Source: Pezizomycotina sp. ARF18 (Eukaryota > Ascomycota). Taken from it: a stretch of DNA of 31,137 nt. A program made the translations under genes and the position numbers. Below are positions 12,063 through 23,585 of the stretch, one piece after another (the stretch's first letter is position 1; each line of letters begins with the position of its first letter). Under the pieces are notes generated by a model, which had not been told where the DNA came from, did no database searches, and saw nothing but the letters and a program-made list of their open reading frames with translations. Where the stretch lies: the NCBI GenBank assembly GCA_002224055.1, contig AZLU01000070.1, forward strand, positions 96,211 through 127,347. The letters run 5' to 3'.

Positions 12063-13968
12063 CTACTCGACCACTATTTCCACACCCGATTGGACATCTA
12101 GGTCCGACCGGTTATTGCCCCGGTTGGTATGGTCCTGAGGCCGGGTGGGGCGGCCAAAGCCCACGCTCCGCTCGGAATCCGGGCCACGTGGCTGTCTCAT
12201 CGGCAATACCTGGCCCCTTTCGCGGTCCTCATATGCGGTAGACGCCATGCTGAAATTGCGGTTCGAGTTCTCCTCACCCCCATCACGGTCCATACCAAAA
12301 CTCCTCGCGCATCCCGGGGATCACCGCGGATGGTGTTGCTTCCGCCGATACCGCTAAGCCACCGCCGAGCGATACTCCCGCAAGGCCATTAACCAGGAGT
12401 TGCTCGTTGATATTGGAGCCGGTGGCAGTCGGGGTAAGCGTAGGGGTAGCGGTGGTAACGCTGCCGTTCGCGTACTCAGTGTATCTTTGAACATTCTCCC
12501 TCAGCGCTACCGGAAAGCTCGCCGACGTGGGAACCGGCGATGGGTATAAGACCTTAGATCAGCAAACGATTTGGCGGCTCTCAGGTTGGAGCGGTTTTGC
12601 AAAGCTTCCCGGGCTGCTGGAGAATCAGGCACACCTAACAAGGTGTGCCTGCCAATGGTCGAGTACATTCCCGCGCCACCATCGCACTACGCGTTTCAGT
12701 AAAGTCCATGGTCGTAGCTCGGGCAAGGGTTCTCCGCTGCTGCGACTCAACAGGCATGACTGTGGGGATTGTGGGGGGCGAGATGCTCTGAACGGTGTTG
12801 GGTTGAGGTTGCGGAAAATATGGACCTGGCGCTGCTCTCCAGTGCCTCGAGATATATGGGCAAGTGACATGTGATGGGCAAGCGTATGCACTGTCCTCCT
12901 CTGCGATGGGGAAAGGGTAGATGGGAAAATCAGAGCTTCCCTAGTATGGTCATCCTGAAGAGGAGTAACTGAGAATAAAACTGCAACGTCTGCGGATTGT
13001 TCAGATCGATATCTACGTCTCCGACAAAAGCATATATTTGTTAGCGGATTAAAAAGTCCAGTAAAGTCACTAAATGGCATATCAATACTCACTCGGTAGC
13101 AATGGGGGTTGGAGGATGCTTGCTGTGCTGCGACCATGGCAGCAGCCGCATTGGTGGCCTGAAGCGGGCGATGTTGCTCCTCCAGCTGGCCCCTGCGTTC
13201 TCTCTTTTCCCTCTCGATCCTCTCCCTCAGCCAGCGTAGCATCTTCTTATATTCCACTCTCAGCTTGCGGCCTTGCAGATCGAAATGGTTCAAACCTCAA
13301 TTACGGCGGCGGTCTCCTCCGGAGTCGTAAAATTAGCGAAGGCCAACCCTCTGAAGACCCCATTGTCGAAGTGATAGTTGAACGCGTATGGTAAAGGAAG
13401 GTTAAGGTCGGTCATGAGCTGGACAAGCTGCTCCTTTTTCACTGCAAAGGGAATATTTTGATAACAATCGCCGTAGGGATTAGCTCATCTTCTGGGTCGG
13501 AGCTCACGGTCTCCGTTCGCATCGGTGATCCGCCAAGTTGCGGAAGTCCGGTGAGAGGTTTATGCCCTGCATTTGTGGGGGATCAATCCAGGTCTAAAGG
13601 ACATTAGTATGTTTCTTAGCCTTCTAGCGGTCAGGATTTTTCACGATCTGGTACTCACCGTTGGGAGCGCACTCCTCTGTCTGGGATTCACTTTTATCCG
13701 GCCGTACCTCCCCGAGAGCTGGTAAAGTATGCGTGTTTGCGAAGCTGCTTGGATTCCAAGTCTGAGAGCCAGTCGCATCATATCCGTAAGCCGCGGCAAC
13801 TGCATTCATCCTGCTTGTGTCGTAGCGGTTCGTATCAAAACGGGATGCGTGGTCATCCGCCGTATAAAGCCCTCCTGGCGCCGCATAAGTCTCGAACTGA
13901 CGAGACGATACTCGGTTGATGGAGTGTTGCTGCGGATGCGAATTTGGCGATCGGTTCATGCTGTTCAT
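12063..13968 (-). CDS. RRM and R3H domain RNA-binding protein, Pin4/Cip2 family
   Basis: Homologue of budding-yeast Pin4/Mdt1 and fission-yeast Cip1/Cip2, linked to checkpoint recovery and mRNA regulation. The start MNSMNRSPNSHPQQHSINRV (ATG 13966-13968) opens a disordered N-terminus. Intron 1 (13594-13657) joins RQRSALPT to TWIDPPQMQGINLSPDF. Next come SSDPEDELIPTAIVIKNIPF and the RRM: YAFNYHFDNGVFRGLAFANF (RNP1-like) and NHFDLQGRKLRVEYKKML, then EREKRERRGQLEEQHRP. Intron 2 (13013-13092) precedes the R3H domain: LNNPQTLQFYSQLLLFRDD, then LSPSQRRTVHTLAHHMSLAH. The tail has LRAAKSFADLRSY and a Thr/Pro-rich TPTLTPTATGSNINEQLLVN. It ends SDLDVQSGVEIVVE (stop 12063-12065). Short frameshifts interrupt both conserved domains, for example a T run near 13456 just before KNIPFAV. 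Both introns have GTGAGTA donors. Confidence 0.93.
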
Positions 13969-14772
13969 GTCGTAATACGACTTTGGTGTGGCTCGCCATC
14001 GTTGATTGATAAGGTGAACTTTCAAGGTGCAAAATTCAAAGGGGTGAAGAAAAAAAAACCCGGAAAAAATGGACAATGATAATCAGAGCAGATTGTACAA
14101 CGTTTCTCAATCGACACGCTCCGTACGCGCCTCTTTGAGTATATGAGGTAATAAAGACCCGAAGGCGGATAAATGAAGGAAAGCTTGTCGTCCAGATATG
14201 CAGCCGAGAATAATGACAGTAACGAATCAAACGAAGCTTAAGAAAAAAAGAAAGAAAATAAAAAAAAGAGCACTTGGACTAAACTTTTCCCTTGCTCAAA
14301 TATTTGAGCTTCTTCGTTCAAAAAACCTTGCCTTGATTTTTCTCCTTCTTTTTGTTTAGTTTTGTTTTTTTCCGCAGGATTATGTGAAAATTGTTAACTC
14401 CCTTCCGAATTAAAATGCCTTGAAAAGATCCTTGTCTCCGGTTGTTGCACAATGTCTTCTAAATTTATGTTGTTTAGACCCTCGTTTTTGTCGTGAAAAA
14501 GAAAAATAAAAAACTAAGAACGTAATGCGACAGCGAGCAGTTAGATAAAGCAGGTATGGCCAGAGTCAGCGAGTATTATGATCTTCTTCGATATGGATGA
14601 TCGTTAGTCGTTGATTCGCGTTTCTCGTTCAAAATGTATATAATAACTCGGCAGATGATATATGCTGAGATCGTAACTGGCGTGGGTCTCGTAAGAAAGC
14701 TTTTACTGAAGTTAAATCCTTCTTTCGGCTCCGTTAGAAGAAGATACAGGATGCTAGCCTTCGATCACTTCG

Positions 14773-15843
14773 TCACCGGATAATCTCGCAGACCTTCACG
14801 AACTCCAGGTTGTCGAAACCTTTCCAGAGATGAAAAATAGCCTCAGCTGGACTTCGCAATAACGAGATACAGAAACCTTGGGCTATAAGGTCCTAAAGAT
14901 TAGGACTGATAGCACGACGAAGATCTCTTTTTTTCCGGGATATTCTAAGGAGACGATGTCAGTAAAGAGTGGAATAGGAAAAAAAAAATGCCAATAGCAT
15001 GGCAGCTGAAGACAAGCTTGATTCCTATGAACCGAATTCAAGATGCAATAAAGGAAAAAGGGGAATGCGAAATCCTCTTTCATCCGATTTTCACTCGTGA
15101 GGTAGAATCTGAATGAAAAGATATTACAAGAGCGGATACAGGATGCTTCCGAGCTAAGCGACATGATTGGGCTTCCAAGAGCTGTTGCTCGACCTTTCCG
15201 ACTCAACTCGGCGTGATAAATTTTACGCTTACCTTCACGTCAAAGACTACCGTAGCCTCTTGATCAGGTAGTTCGCACCCCGACAATTATATATTGATTT
15301 TCTTGCTCGGTTTGAACTCTCTAACTTCTGTATCCCTTTTTTTTTGGCCCCAGTAGATTCCTGTGCAATATTGATAACCCTTTTTTTTTTTTTTGGTGTA
15401 TATATGTTTTTTTCTTCTTTTTTTTCTGTTTACAACAGAGATAAAGCGAGTGAAAATTATGATATTTTTGGTTCTGTTTGATTTTTTCTCTTTGGCCAAT
15501 AATATAATAATAATAATAATGATACTTCGTGATATAGAAGCTGTCTCGGCGACTGCGCTCCTTTAAGTGAAATCAATGGCTCGTGAAATTTCGTAACCGT
15601 AAAAGTCTCCTGAACTAAATAGCCTTTACCGGCAGTCAGAATCGCGTCGTGATTGAATGTTTGGGGAAACGGTAATATCAGAAGCATACCCTACGATTCC
15701 GCCTCTTCTTTTTCCCACCTTCTTTCACTACAGCTAGGCGGCCCTTCCGTCCACTCTTCCGAAGCGACGAAACGCGAGACGTCTGCCGTTCTTCGTTGGA
15801 GCTCGCAGACGCTGGACGGTTGGCGTCTTCTTCCTGAGGAGAT
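14773..15843 (-). CDS. Weak candidate for an intron-rich gene, unknown product
   Basis: Several short minus-strand segments look exon-like because they are GC-richer than their surroundings and are flanked by plausible splice sites. They are: 15700-15843, an Arg/Ser/Lys-rich segment; 15526-15614, with acceptor TATTTAG, a TGAC branch-like site, text QETFTVTKFHEPLISLKG and donor GTATCATT; about 15218-15260, ELPDQEATVVFDVK followed by donor GTAAGCG; and about 14773-14855, AEAIFHLWKGFDNLEFVKVC ending in IIR and a stop. I could not join them into one frame and recognise no family. With this window's frameshift rate, a real gene could look like this, but so could chance. Bounds are approximate and no start codon is assigned. 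Confidence 0.25.
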
Positions 15844-16331
15844 ATAGAGCAGTAGGGAAATAGAAGTGACGATAGGATCTAACGAAAGAGAGGAAGTAGT
15901 TCGTGATGATGAAAGGAGAGGGTAAAAAGGGAAAAAAGAGAGGTAAGAGTGGAAGAGGAGGGTGACTAGAAGCAAAAAAAAAAAAAAAAATCTCTTAGGG
16001 AAGAAGAAGAAGAAAAGGAAAAAAAAGGAAATAAAAAAAATTTATTAAGGAAAAAAGCAAGAAGGGGTGCGAAAAAAAAAATTTATAATTTATATTGTGC
16101 CCCAAGGGAAAAAATAATCTCACGACAAGTATCACTCCTTACAAATTACTAGAGAAGATACCTTTTCACCTCTTTCCCCTTGTCAACAACAAAAACTACT
16201 CAGCTCATTTTGCAGCAGAAAAATTAAGGTAAATAGAAGGCTAAGGGGGAATAAAAAGCCCCTATCGATACTGCTTCCTGCTTAGCTGTAGGTATTTACC
16301 GTGTAATCGTGGCTGCCCTTTTTTTCTTTTC

Positions 16332-16355
16332 TTTTTTTTTTTTTTTTTTTTTTTT
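16332..16355. repeat. Poly-T tract
   Basis: A run of 24 T inside an AT-rich segment. Length may be inaccurate given the homopolymer errors elsewhere. Confidence 0.85.
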
Positions 16356-17125
16356 AATAATTATTGTTATTTATTCAAATTAATAGTAGTAGTCGACAAC
16401 GAACGGGTTGAATAATTTATATATTATTTATTATTTTTATATTTACTTTAATTTATTTAATTTGTTTCACTTTTATTCAAATTTTTTTTTGAGGATCGCA
16501 GTAAATAGTTTATTATTATTTATTATAGAGTATAGTACCAGTAGCGTCGTTTGTATTTCTCTTCGGTGTTTTTTGCTTCAATTTTTCTTTCTACCTTGCA
16601 GCTGCATGTAGCTTCTACTTGCTCCCTTAGGTCCTCCATGCTTTAACCCTTTTCCCTTAAATGAAATCCCACCACAAAGAAAAATAGACATCGACCAGGT
16701 CTTAGCTATGCCGCCCTGAAAAACACATATGAACCTGTGCATCACAGTATGCATTGGCAACTTACTTCGTTCGACGCACTAACACTACTCTTGGTGGTGT
16801 TTTTACGTTATCCCAAGGCAGCTGTTCGCTATTCCAATCTATATATATATATATGTAGGTACGAGTCCAGAGCTTCCGTTGCCCCCTTGGAAAAGATACT
16901 ACTGGCTCGTAAGGGTTCTCCCTCTGCTACCCATGTGCAATTCAGCTGTTTCATTTGTTATTTCTTTTTCAGGGAGTAACATAGCAGTATCGATACAACA
17001 GGTCCACAACAAAGCAGAAGCTCCTCGCATTTGATGCTCGAACAGTTTGCTCTCTTGCAAAACATGGCGATTTAACAACGCCACCTATGCATTCATACAT
17101 ACGATGAACAATATCAAAGGATTTG

Positions 17126-17156
<31 letters not shown>
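17126..17156. repeat. Poly-A tract
   Basis: A run of 31 A, the longest homopolymer in the window. There is no adjacent retroposed gene or target-site duplication that I could see, so I do not call a retroposon tail. Confidence 0.9.
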
Positions 17157-17160
<4 letters not shown>

Positions 17161-19594
17161 GGAAAGGATGCAAGTGGTGGAGATTTCCTCAAGAGATGTT
17201 TTACTGTGCGAAATCCATCAAAGTATTCTTGTTTTAATCTCCACACTTTCGAGTATGACGAGGTTGAGGAAAATACTACTACTATTATTACTTCTAATTT
17301 AAATCGAAAGGATGCAGGACATGAAAGAAAAAAACGGGAAAAAAAGGGGGATACAACATCGCCAGTTAACAACCTACGTCGCAAAGGGTTTTAATTTAAT
17401 TTAGTCTATTCATTCTTATTGTTATTATTATAAGACTTTACAGGAGGAGAGTGCCATGAAGAAGCGATAAGAGTCGTACTCCAAGAAAAAGAAAAAGGCT
17501 CAACAAATTAAGGAACGGAATATGCATGCAGCTGAATGTGATAGGGATAACTCCTACTCGCACCTGATTGGTTTGGCCCTATGACACCTGACAGAAGAAC
17601 AGAAAAGACACACAATCACATTGTCTCTATTCGCTTCAAAACATGGAAACAAGAAACCAACTGATCGTGAAAGTTTTTGATATTCAAAAAAGGTACAAAT
17701 ATAACTTGGGTAATCTTCTCCCAAGATGCTACATGGTGGCGATGCCTCATTTTTCTTTGTTACCAATAAGAACGGCTAAAAGGGTGTTGGACCTTTGAGA
17801 CCTTCACGCGAATAGTTCTTTTTCGACAGGGCCTGGTTGGCGTGTCGAATGTCGCACTTTGAATTTCTGAGGCTGCGTAGAAATGCACTTACTGGGAAAG
17901 CACGCAAGTATGAAAGAGTCTTCGCCCCCGAATCACCGAAATATCCTGGACGAAAAAACCACTCTGCGAGGTATCCGAACCGTAAAAATATCTACCATGG
18001 GTTCTTGCAGGTAGCTCCCACGACAGCTGTCTGCTCTTCCAGCAATTCATGTTCCTTTTACTTTCTCGATTATTTTCCATTTTCTTTCTGCTTCTTTTCA
18101 TGAAGTAAGTAGCTCGGTAGCTTTGTCGAACTGAAGTAAAGTTTCTTTGCCTTATATCCCCTGGCAACTAACAATACAGTAGCGAAAGCGGCACGCCGAT
18201 CTTTGGCGTTATCCGCAAATGACTAGCTCTTAACAAAAAAAGTTTCCGGGTCGGCTTGGCCTTAACAGCTTCCAGCTATAGGTACCACCGTTTAGTTCGC
18301 GTATTCAAATTATTGGGCGAGCCAACCACGACTCCTTTTTCCTTTTTAATTTCAGATGCACTTCAGCAAGGCCAGTGCATTACTGCAGTACCTTTTTTTC
18401 CAAGTTGCGGCCCCCACTTCCACGTGCACTCTGATAGAGAGTGGAAGGAGAAAAGGGAAAGGCGTGCGTCATGAGCTTCTACTCTTACATCCGTCAGTAT
18501 TTCAAAACGCGACTTTCACGAATTTGGTTGGAGGTTGTGCTTTGATGAGACGCGAGACCTCTCCACCCTATACAAGAGATGATATTAAATAGAAATATAA
18601 ATGGCTCGATAAATAAAAAGACGGAAAGAAATCAACCGTTAGCCCTTTGAGTGACGAAATTATTCTGTTTAATTTCCTTTTTTTTCTTTTTATTTTTTTT
18701 TTTTCACCTAAAGTTGTCTGATCTTTTGCTATTTCCACTTTGGGACTGGAGAGTATTGTTTTACGATGAGGCTAAGGCATAACTGCTTCTAACAACCAAG
18801 CATTCTCTCAATAAGCAGGTCAGTCTGAAACTCGCACTTCCTTTTCCCTCCAGAAAACGGACCTTGCAGAAAATATTTCTTGAAGACAATTTCGTTATAC
18901 ATTCAACGTTTTATAATTTTTGACCTGTAACGAAGCATGGATCCAAGTTGCGAAAAGCAAATGCCAGAGTCTCATCGCGAGCAGAGCGCATCGTCTATTT
19001 GTCTCTTCTCAAGTAGAGAAGATATATAACTCTTCTCGAGTGAAAAGACGGTTTTTTTTTTTTTTTTTTTTGCAAAGAAACCTCATCCGTGGTCATGGAC
19101 CATTGCTTCGATTTGGGACTTGCAGCCGTTTTCCCACCGGAGTGCTACGAGCAGGGAGACTCCTGCTCCTCGGTGTATCTTATCCTTGCCTTGCACCCTG
19201 GTCCTGAGGTGAAACGGAGACCCGCCTTCCCAGAACGCTTCGCCGGGTAAGGTGCCGATGAAATTAGCAACGGGGCACCACCACCGACAGTTTTATGAGC
19301 ACGGTTCGCGAAAGCAAGCCGGTAACGTTCGGGGGCGATATGTAGTTGGCGAGCGCTGCAATTTTAAAAAAAACACGCCATGGGTGTTGACAGCTGTCAG
19401 AAGTCCGAAGGCGTTTTAGAGGATTTCCAGAATGAGGAAGCTGGGAACTTGAATACCAATTTTGAATATTCATACGTGCTCGAGCTTGCGATCTCGCGCC
19501 TCCCCCCCCTTTTTTTTTTTCCTTTTTTTTTAGTTCTGATAATGTGAAGTGGATGATCGCGTCTAATATCAAGTATACGGCGTTTGGGCTCGTG

Positions 19595-19613
19595 ATTTAT
19601 TTATTTATTTATT
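19595..19613. repeat. (TTTA)n microsatellite
   Basis: Four to five tandem TTTA units in the gene-poor region. Confidence 0.8.
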
Positions 19614-20865
19614 GGACGTTTATCAGCGTCTGTATCGATTTACTTCTCAATACTAGTTCATGATATTGATCTTCCAGCCGGGTCCTATGAGCTGCTATGG
19701 AGCTCTGGATAACTGCAATCTATACAGCAAAACTTGTTATAAGAGAGCTCTTGCTTTTAATTTTGAAGGCCGTCGTTTAATCATGAGAGACGACAACACG
19801 TATAGGGCTTGACCTACTTGAAAGGTTGGCTACGGCTCTTCGCTACGCTCGATCGCTGTACCATTCATGACCCTCAAGAGATGTTGGATCTCTCGATACT
19901 AGTACCCTATAACGCTTAGCTACATATTTAGAAAGAACCCTCACCTGTTGCGTTTATGCGAGCTGCCGCCAAACAAAAACGTACCCAATTAGAACTCGTT
20001 TCTCTTGCCCTTTCTTCGGTTCCAGAATCCCCATTTTTGTGGTTCCTTTTTTTTTTTACTTTCTCCAACCTGCATGAGAGACAGCAAGCTTGAAGCTTGA
20101 CTCTTTTCTTGACTTTGATTCTAGATTTCTGGACTATCTACATAACACGTATTACTGAACATGCGACGTCGGACTTAAATCGCCCTTGTCAGCTTACAGC
20201 CAATATCTTCCTTCCCCCTTCATTTGGGCTTCCAAGCCCTTGATCCAGCAAGCAAGCAGGTGAAGAATTCCCGAGGACAAATTGGAAAAAAACTGCCGCC
20301 CCACAATCCTTTCCGCTATTCCCACAGAGCCTATTAGCTACTCGGAGGAGAGACGCCTCTTTTTTCTATTTTGTTCTGTTTCTTCCCTTCTGTTCTTTTC
20401 TGCAGCTTTCCACAAGCACACTTTCTTCGATCTTTCTTGACAAAATTCTTTCACTCGATTGGCCTGGAATTGTAAAAGATCTCAACAATCTTTTGCTTGC
20501 TGACTGCTGCTTATCCAGTGGACAGTAAAGAAGCCGACGTGGGGCACGGTTAAGCAAGGCCATTTTTCCGGACCTCTTGAGAAGGAGGAGAGTAGAGTGA
20601 GGAGGGGAGACGCGCGCGTTATAATTCCACCCCCATCAAAGAAATCCGTTTTGGTTGCCTAAGTCATACAGTAGTTGTAAGTTTTTCGATCTCTATCTCA
20701 CACACCATCTTCGCTATCCAAACCTAGGAATTCCCCAATTCCCTTGTCCATTAAAAAAAATTGTCTTAAAAGCTCCCTACGGCTTGAGCTACCAATTGAA
20801 TCATCTTTGCCAATTAATATATTAATAATACTACTATGCCAATGAGTTTCGTATCTTGTTATCGG

Positions 20866-20932
20866 ACAAAAGGAAAGGAAATAAAAGGAAATAAAGGAAT
20901 AAAGGAAATAAAAGGAAATAAAAGGAAATAGT
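20866..20932. repeat. Imperfect AAAGGAAAT-type minisatellite
   Basis: Repeats of an A(A)AAGGAAAT unit with small length variation, about 530 bases upstream of the aldehyde dehydrogenase ATG. Confidence 0.8.
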
Positions 20933-21138
20933 ATACGACGTAGCTAACCTTTATTTCTTTTTTCGTAAGCATTAGGATATCATTATGTAAATATTTTTTG
21001 TCGTCTTCCTTTTTCTTTTCCGCTTCCTTTTTGTGAAGAATTCGCTCACAATTTTGAACCCTTGCTTTTTTTTTTTAAACGGTGAGGGGGTGGCTTGCCA
21101 GCGGAATATATGGACCTGGGGAAGGAGAATGATTGCTT

Positions 21139-21167
21139 ATTGGATGTTGTCGCAGGGCTCATATAAG
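21139..21167 (+). promoter_or_regulatory. Putative core promoter of the aldehyde dehydrogenase gene
   Basis: An inverted CCAAT element (ATTGG at 21139-21143) lies about 18 bases before a TATA-like ATATAAG at 21161-21167. This would start transcription roughly at 21190-21200, inside the open frame that forms the possible N-terminal extension. Called from motif and spacing only. Confidence 0.4.
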
Positions 21168-21465
21168 AACACCCGCGGAGAGGGTCCTGTGCTTTTTCCG
21201 TCAGTAATATCAACAGCACACGACACCACTATAATTATAAAACCGCTGTACTATTGCTCCCTAGCGCCACCACTGCATCAACCAAGCGGTTTTTCTACGC
21301 TTCCCGCGCCTTGTCTTTGCCACCGAAGAAGGCGACGACGACCAGTAGTAGTACAACCTCGAAAACGACAAAAGCAGCTAGCGCATCGTCTACCGCTAGT
21401 AAAGCGACCTCGAAACTACAGCTTCAAAAACAACCTCAAAGACTACTTCGAAGACTGCTGCGAAG
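21168..21465 (+). other. Possible non-AUG N-terminal extension of the aldehyde dehydrogenase
   Basis: Upstream of the ATG, an open stretch without stops (one frameshift near 21415) reads KTAVLLLPSATTASTKRFFY, then ASRALSLPPKKATTT and a Thr/Ser/Lys-rich tract with repeated TTSK or TASK units, running into MPETF in frame. The STKRFFYAS segment resembles a mitochondrial presequence with an Arg-x-Phe/Tyr cleavage context. No ATG opens this frame; a stop lies upstream at about 21164. It could be translated from a near-cognate codon, have lost its ATG to a base error, or be 5' UTR that is open by chance. Confidence 0.4.
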
Positions 21466-23066
21466 ATGCCTGAAACGTTCGACGTCCCTCTGATTATCAA
21501 TGGCCAGCACGTGCACTCGCCGCCCGAGCTCCGGTTCGACGTCATCAAGTCGGCCACCGGCGAGAGGGTGTGGACGGCGTCAGGTGCGGACGAGGAGCTA
21601 ACTCGCAAAGCAATCGAGTCTGCAGCTGATGCGTTCCCATCCTGGCGGAAGACTGGAGTCAGGGAGAGGCGGGCGTTGTTCGCGAAGGTACTCGAAATCG
21701 TGAACAAGCGCAGGACGAGATTGCGGAGGTTATGATGGGGGAGACGAGCTGTACGGACATGTGGCGAGAGTTATCAATTTGGGTATGGGACGGAATGTTG
21801 GAAGAAATCGGAGCTCTGGCTAGTCAAGCTGTAGAGGGGACTATTCCTCCGTCTGATCATAACGGTATGCTATCAAACTCCTAAATCTACTCGTAGCTAT
21901 ATTTATTACTCATCTTCGAGCTAGCAATATACTAACTTGCCACGGCTACTCTTTGCAGACCAACTCTCCCTCGTCTTCCGAGAACCCTATGGCGTTGTCG
22001 TCGGAATAGTCCCGCACAACGCACCTTTTGTCCTCGCCGTTCGAGCCGTCGGCTACCCGATCGTCTGCGGCAACACCGCAATCCTCAAAGCATCCGAACT
22101 TTCCCCTCGGACGCACCACCTGCTCGCGACGATATTCCACGAAGCCGGATTCCCACCCGGTGTGCTGAACGTCATCCAGCACTCCGCGAGAATGCGTCAA
22201 AGGTTAACACGGCTCTCATCGCCCACCGCTGTACGAAAGATCAACTTCACGGGCTCTACGGCCGTTGGAAAGATCCTCGCGGAGACCGCTGGGAAATACA
22301 TGAAGCCGATATTAATGGAACTCGGTGGGAAAGCTTCCGCTATCGTTCTCGATGACGCGGACTTGGATTTGGCGGCCGAGGAGGTTATTAAGGGTAGTTT
22401 CTTGCACGTAAGTTTTCTCTACTCTTGATCCCTTTTTTTTTTAAAAAAAAAACCCGATTTTTAGTGGAATTGTAAGCTGATGAGTTTCACTAGCACGGAC
22501 AAATCTGCATGGCCACCGAGCGCGTGATCGTCCACTCCGCCGTCGCCGACGCCTTCACCGAAAAGCTCAAGGCGGTAGCAGCGAACTTCCCCGCCGGCGT
22601 CGCGATCGCCGAATCCGGCGCCATCAAGCCCGAGCAGCTCGTCAAGTCCGCCGTCTCCGCAGGCGCCCGCGTCGTCTTCGGCGACTACACGCGCAAGGAC
22701 GCCAAATTCTCCCCGACGATCATAACGGACGTAACCCGAGAAATGGACATCCACGACACCGAAACGTTCGGGCCGACGCTGGTAGTGTACAAGGTCAGCA
22801 GCGCGGACCAAGCAATCAGCCTCGCGAACGATACGACGTACGGCCTCACCGGCAGCGTTTTCACGAGGGATACGGCGAAGGGTATCGCGATGGCGAGGAG
22901 GTTGGACGCCGCGGCGTGCCACATTAACAGCATGACGGTGCACGATAGCGCTTTCCACCCGCACGGTGGGAATAAAGATTCCGGTTACGGACGGTTCGGG
23001 TATAAGTGGGCCATTGATGAGTTTACGACGACTAAATATGTTAGCGTGAATATGGCTGGGAAATAA
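21466..23066 (+). CDS. Aldehyde dehydrogenase, salicylaldehyde/vanillin DH-like
   Basis: NAD(P)-dependent ALDH-superfamily enzyme oxidising an aldehyde to its acid. Three exons are clear: 21466-21864, 21959-22407 and 22494-23066. Both introns have good sites; intron 1 has a perfect ACTAAC branch site near 21931. The ATG at 21466 gives MPETFDVPLIINGQ, the normal start of the ALDH fold. Key elements: cofactor loop GVVVGIVPHNAPFVLAVRA, GNTAILKASELSPRTHHLL, INFTGSTAVGKILAETAGKY, general-base Glu in ILMELGGKA (22318-22320), nucleophile Cys in GQICMATER (22506-22508), ETFGPTLVVYKV, and a C-terminal block ending KDSGYGRFGYKWAIDEFTTT. A frameshift near 21710 breaks NKRQDEIAEV, and two cancelling indels corrupt residues encoded by about 22180-22236. 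The usual Pro-Trp-Asn of the cofactor loop reads Pro-His-Asn. The closest families by motif are aromatic aldehyde dehydrogenases; the substrate is inferred, not shown. A possible upstream extension is discussed in the findings. Confidence 0.92.
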
Positions 23067-23585
23067 AGAGAAATTACGGTTTTTGAGAAACATTGGATCA
23101 ATGGTATGCTTTCGCTTTGAGCTCATGAGGTTATAGAGCAAGCTTAGCTTTTTTTTGTTTTGTAATTTGTATATAAAAATTGTGCCAGAACCATATCCGA
23201 CAGCCTTTAAAAGCTCACGTAGATATTTTTACTTGCTGCGCATGCGAAGCATTTTAATTTTTCGCGATTAAGCATTTAACAACTCCACGAAAAGATACTC
23301 TTTGTTGGAGGCTTTTCTCTAGTGCTCCATTTCTACTGCAATGTCTTTCAATGCATATGGGAAACCTCATCAAGGTATATTCATAGGAATGGCATTAATC
23401 ATTACTATCAAATTCAAGGTTATAACAATCGACAACGATACGCAATCATACGCAATCTGATCTAGAATAAAGAAAAGAAGAAGAAAAAGGAGCATGGCAA
23501 GAATATCCCAATTTTCAACTAAAATCACCAACCGTCCATATATATCCTACAAAAAACAAAAATCATAAAACCCTCCATCCCATTT
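23067..23585. other. Convergent intergenic region
   Basis: It holds the 3' flanks of the aldehyde dehydrogenase (plus) and FMP52 (minus). AT-rich, with no coding signal. Confidence 0.7.

Larger units (their letters stand above)
13969..21138. other. About 7 kb gene-poor, AT-rich region
   Basis: No gene with recognisable family similarity lies in this stretch. It is AT-rich and full of poly-A/T tracts (16332-16355, 17126-17156), TA repeats and short, mostly unsupported open frames. Weak coding-like pieces occur at 14773-15843 (listed separately), around 16590-16640 on the minus strand (start MEDLREQVEATCSCK followed by a GTAGAAAG donor-like site) and around 17905-18050 on the minus strand. I found no terminal inverted repeats, long terminal repeats, reverse-transcriptase or transposase motifs, and no tRNA or 5S rRNA sequence. 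It may hold poorly conserved genes, decayed elements or long regulatory DNA. Confidence 0.5.

Noticed and set aside
17126-17156. Poly-A run as a retroposon tail
   Set aside because: There is no retroposed gene or element upstream and no flanking duplication. Homopolymers are frequent throughout the window.
22461-23141. 226-codon minus-strand open frame
   Set aside because: It is antisense to the third exon of the aldehyde dehydrogenase, which carries the catalytic Cys and conserved C-terminal blocks.
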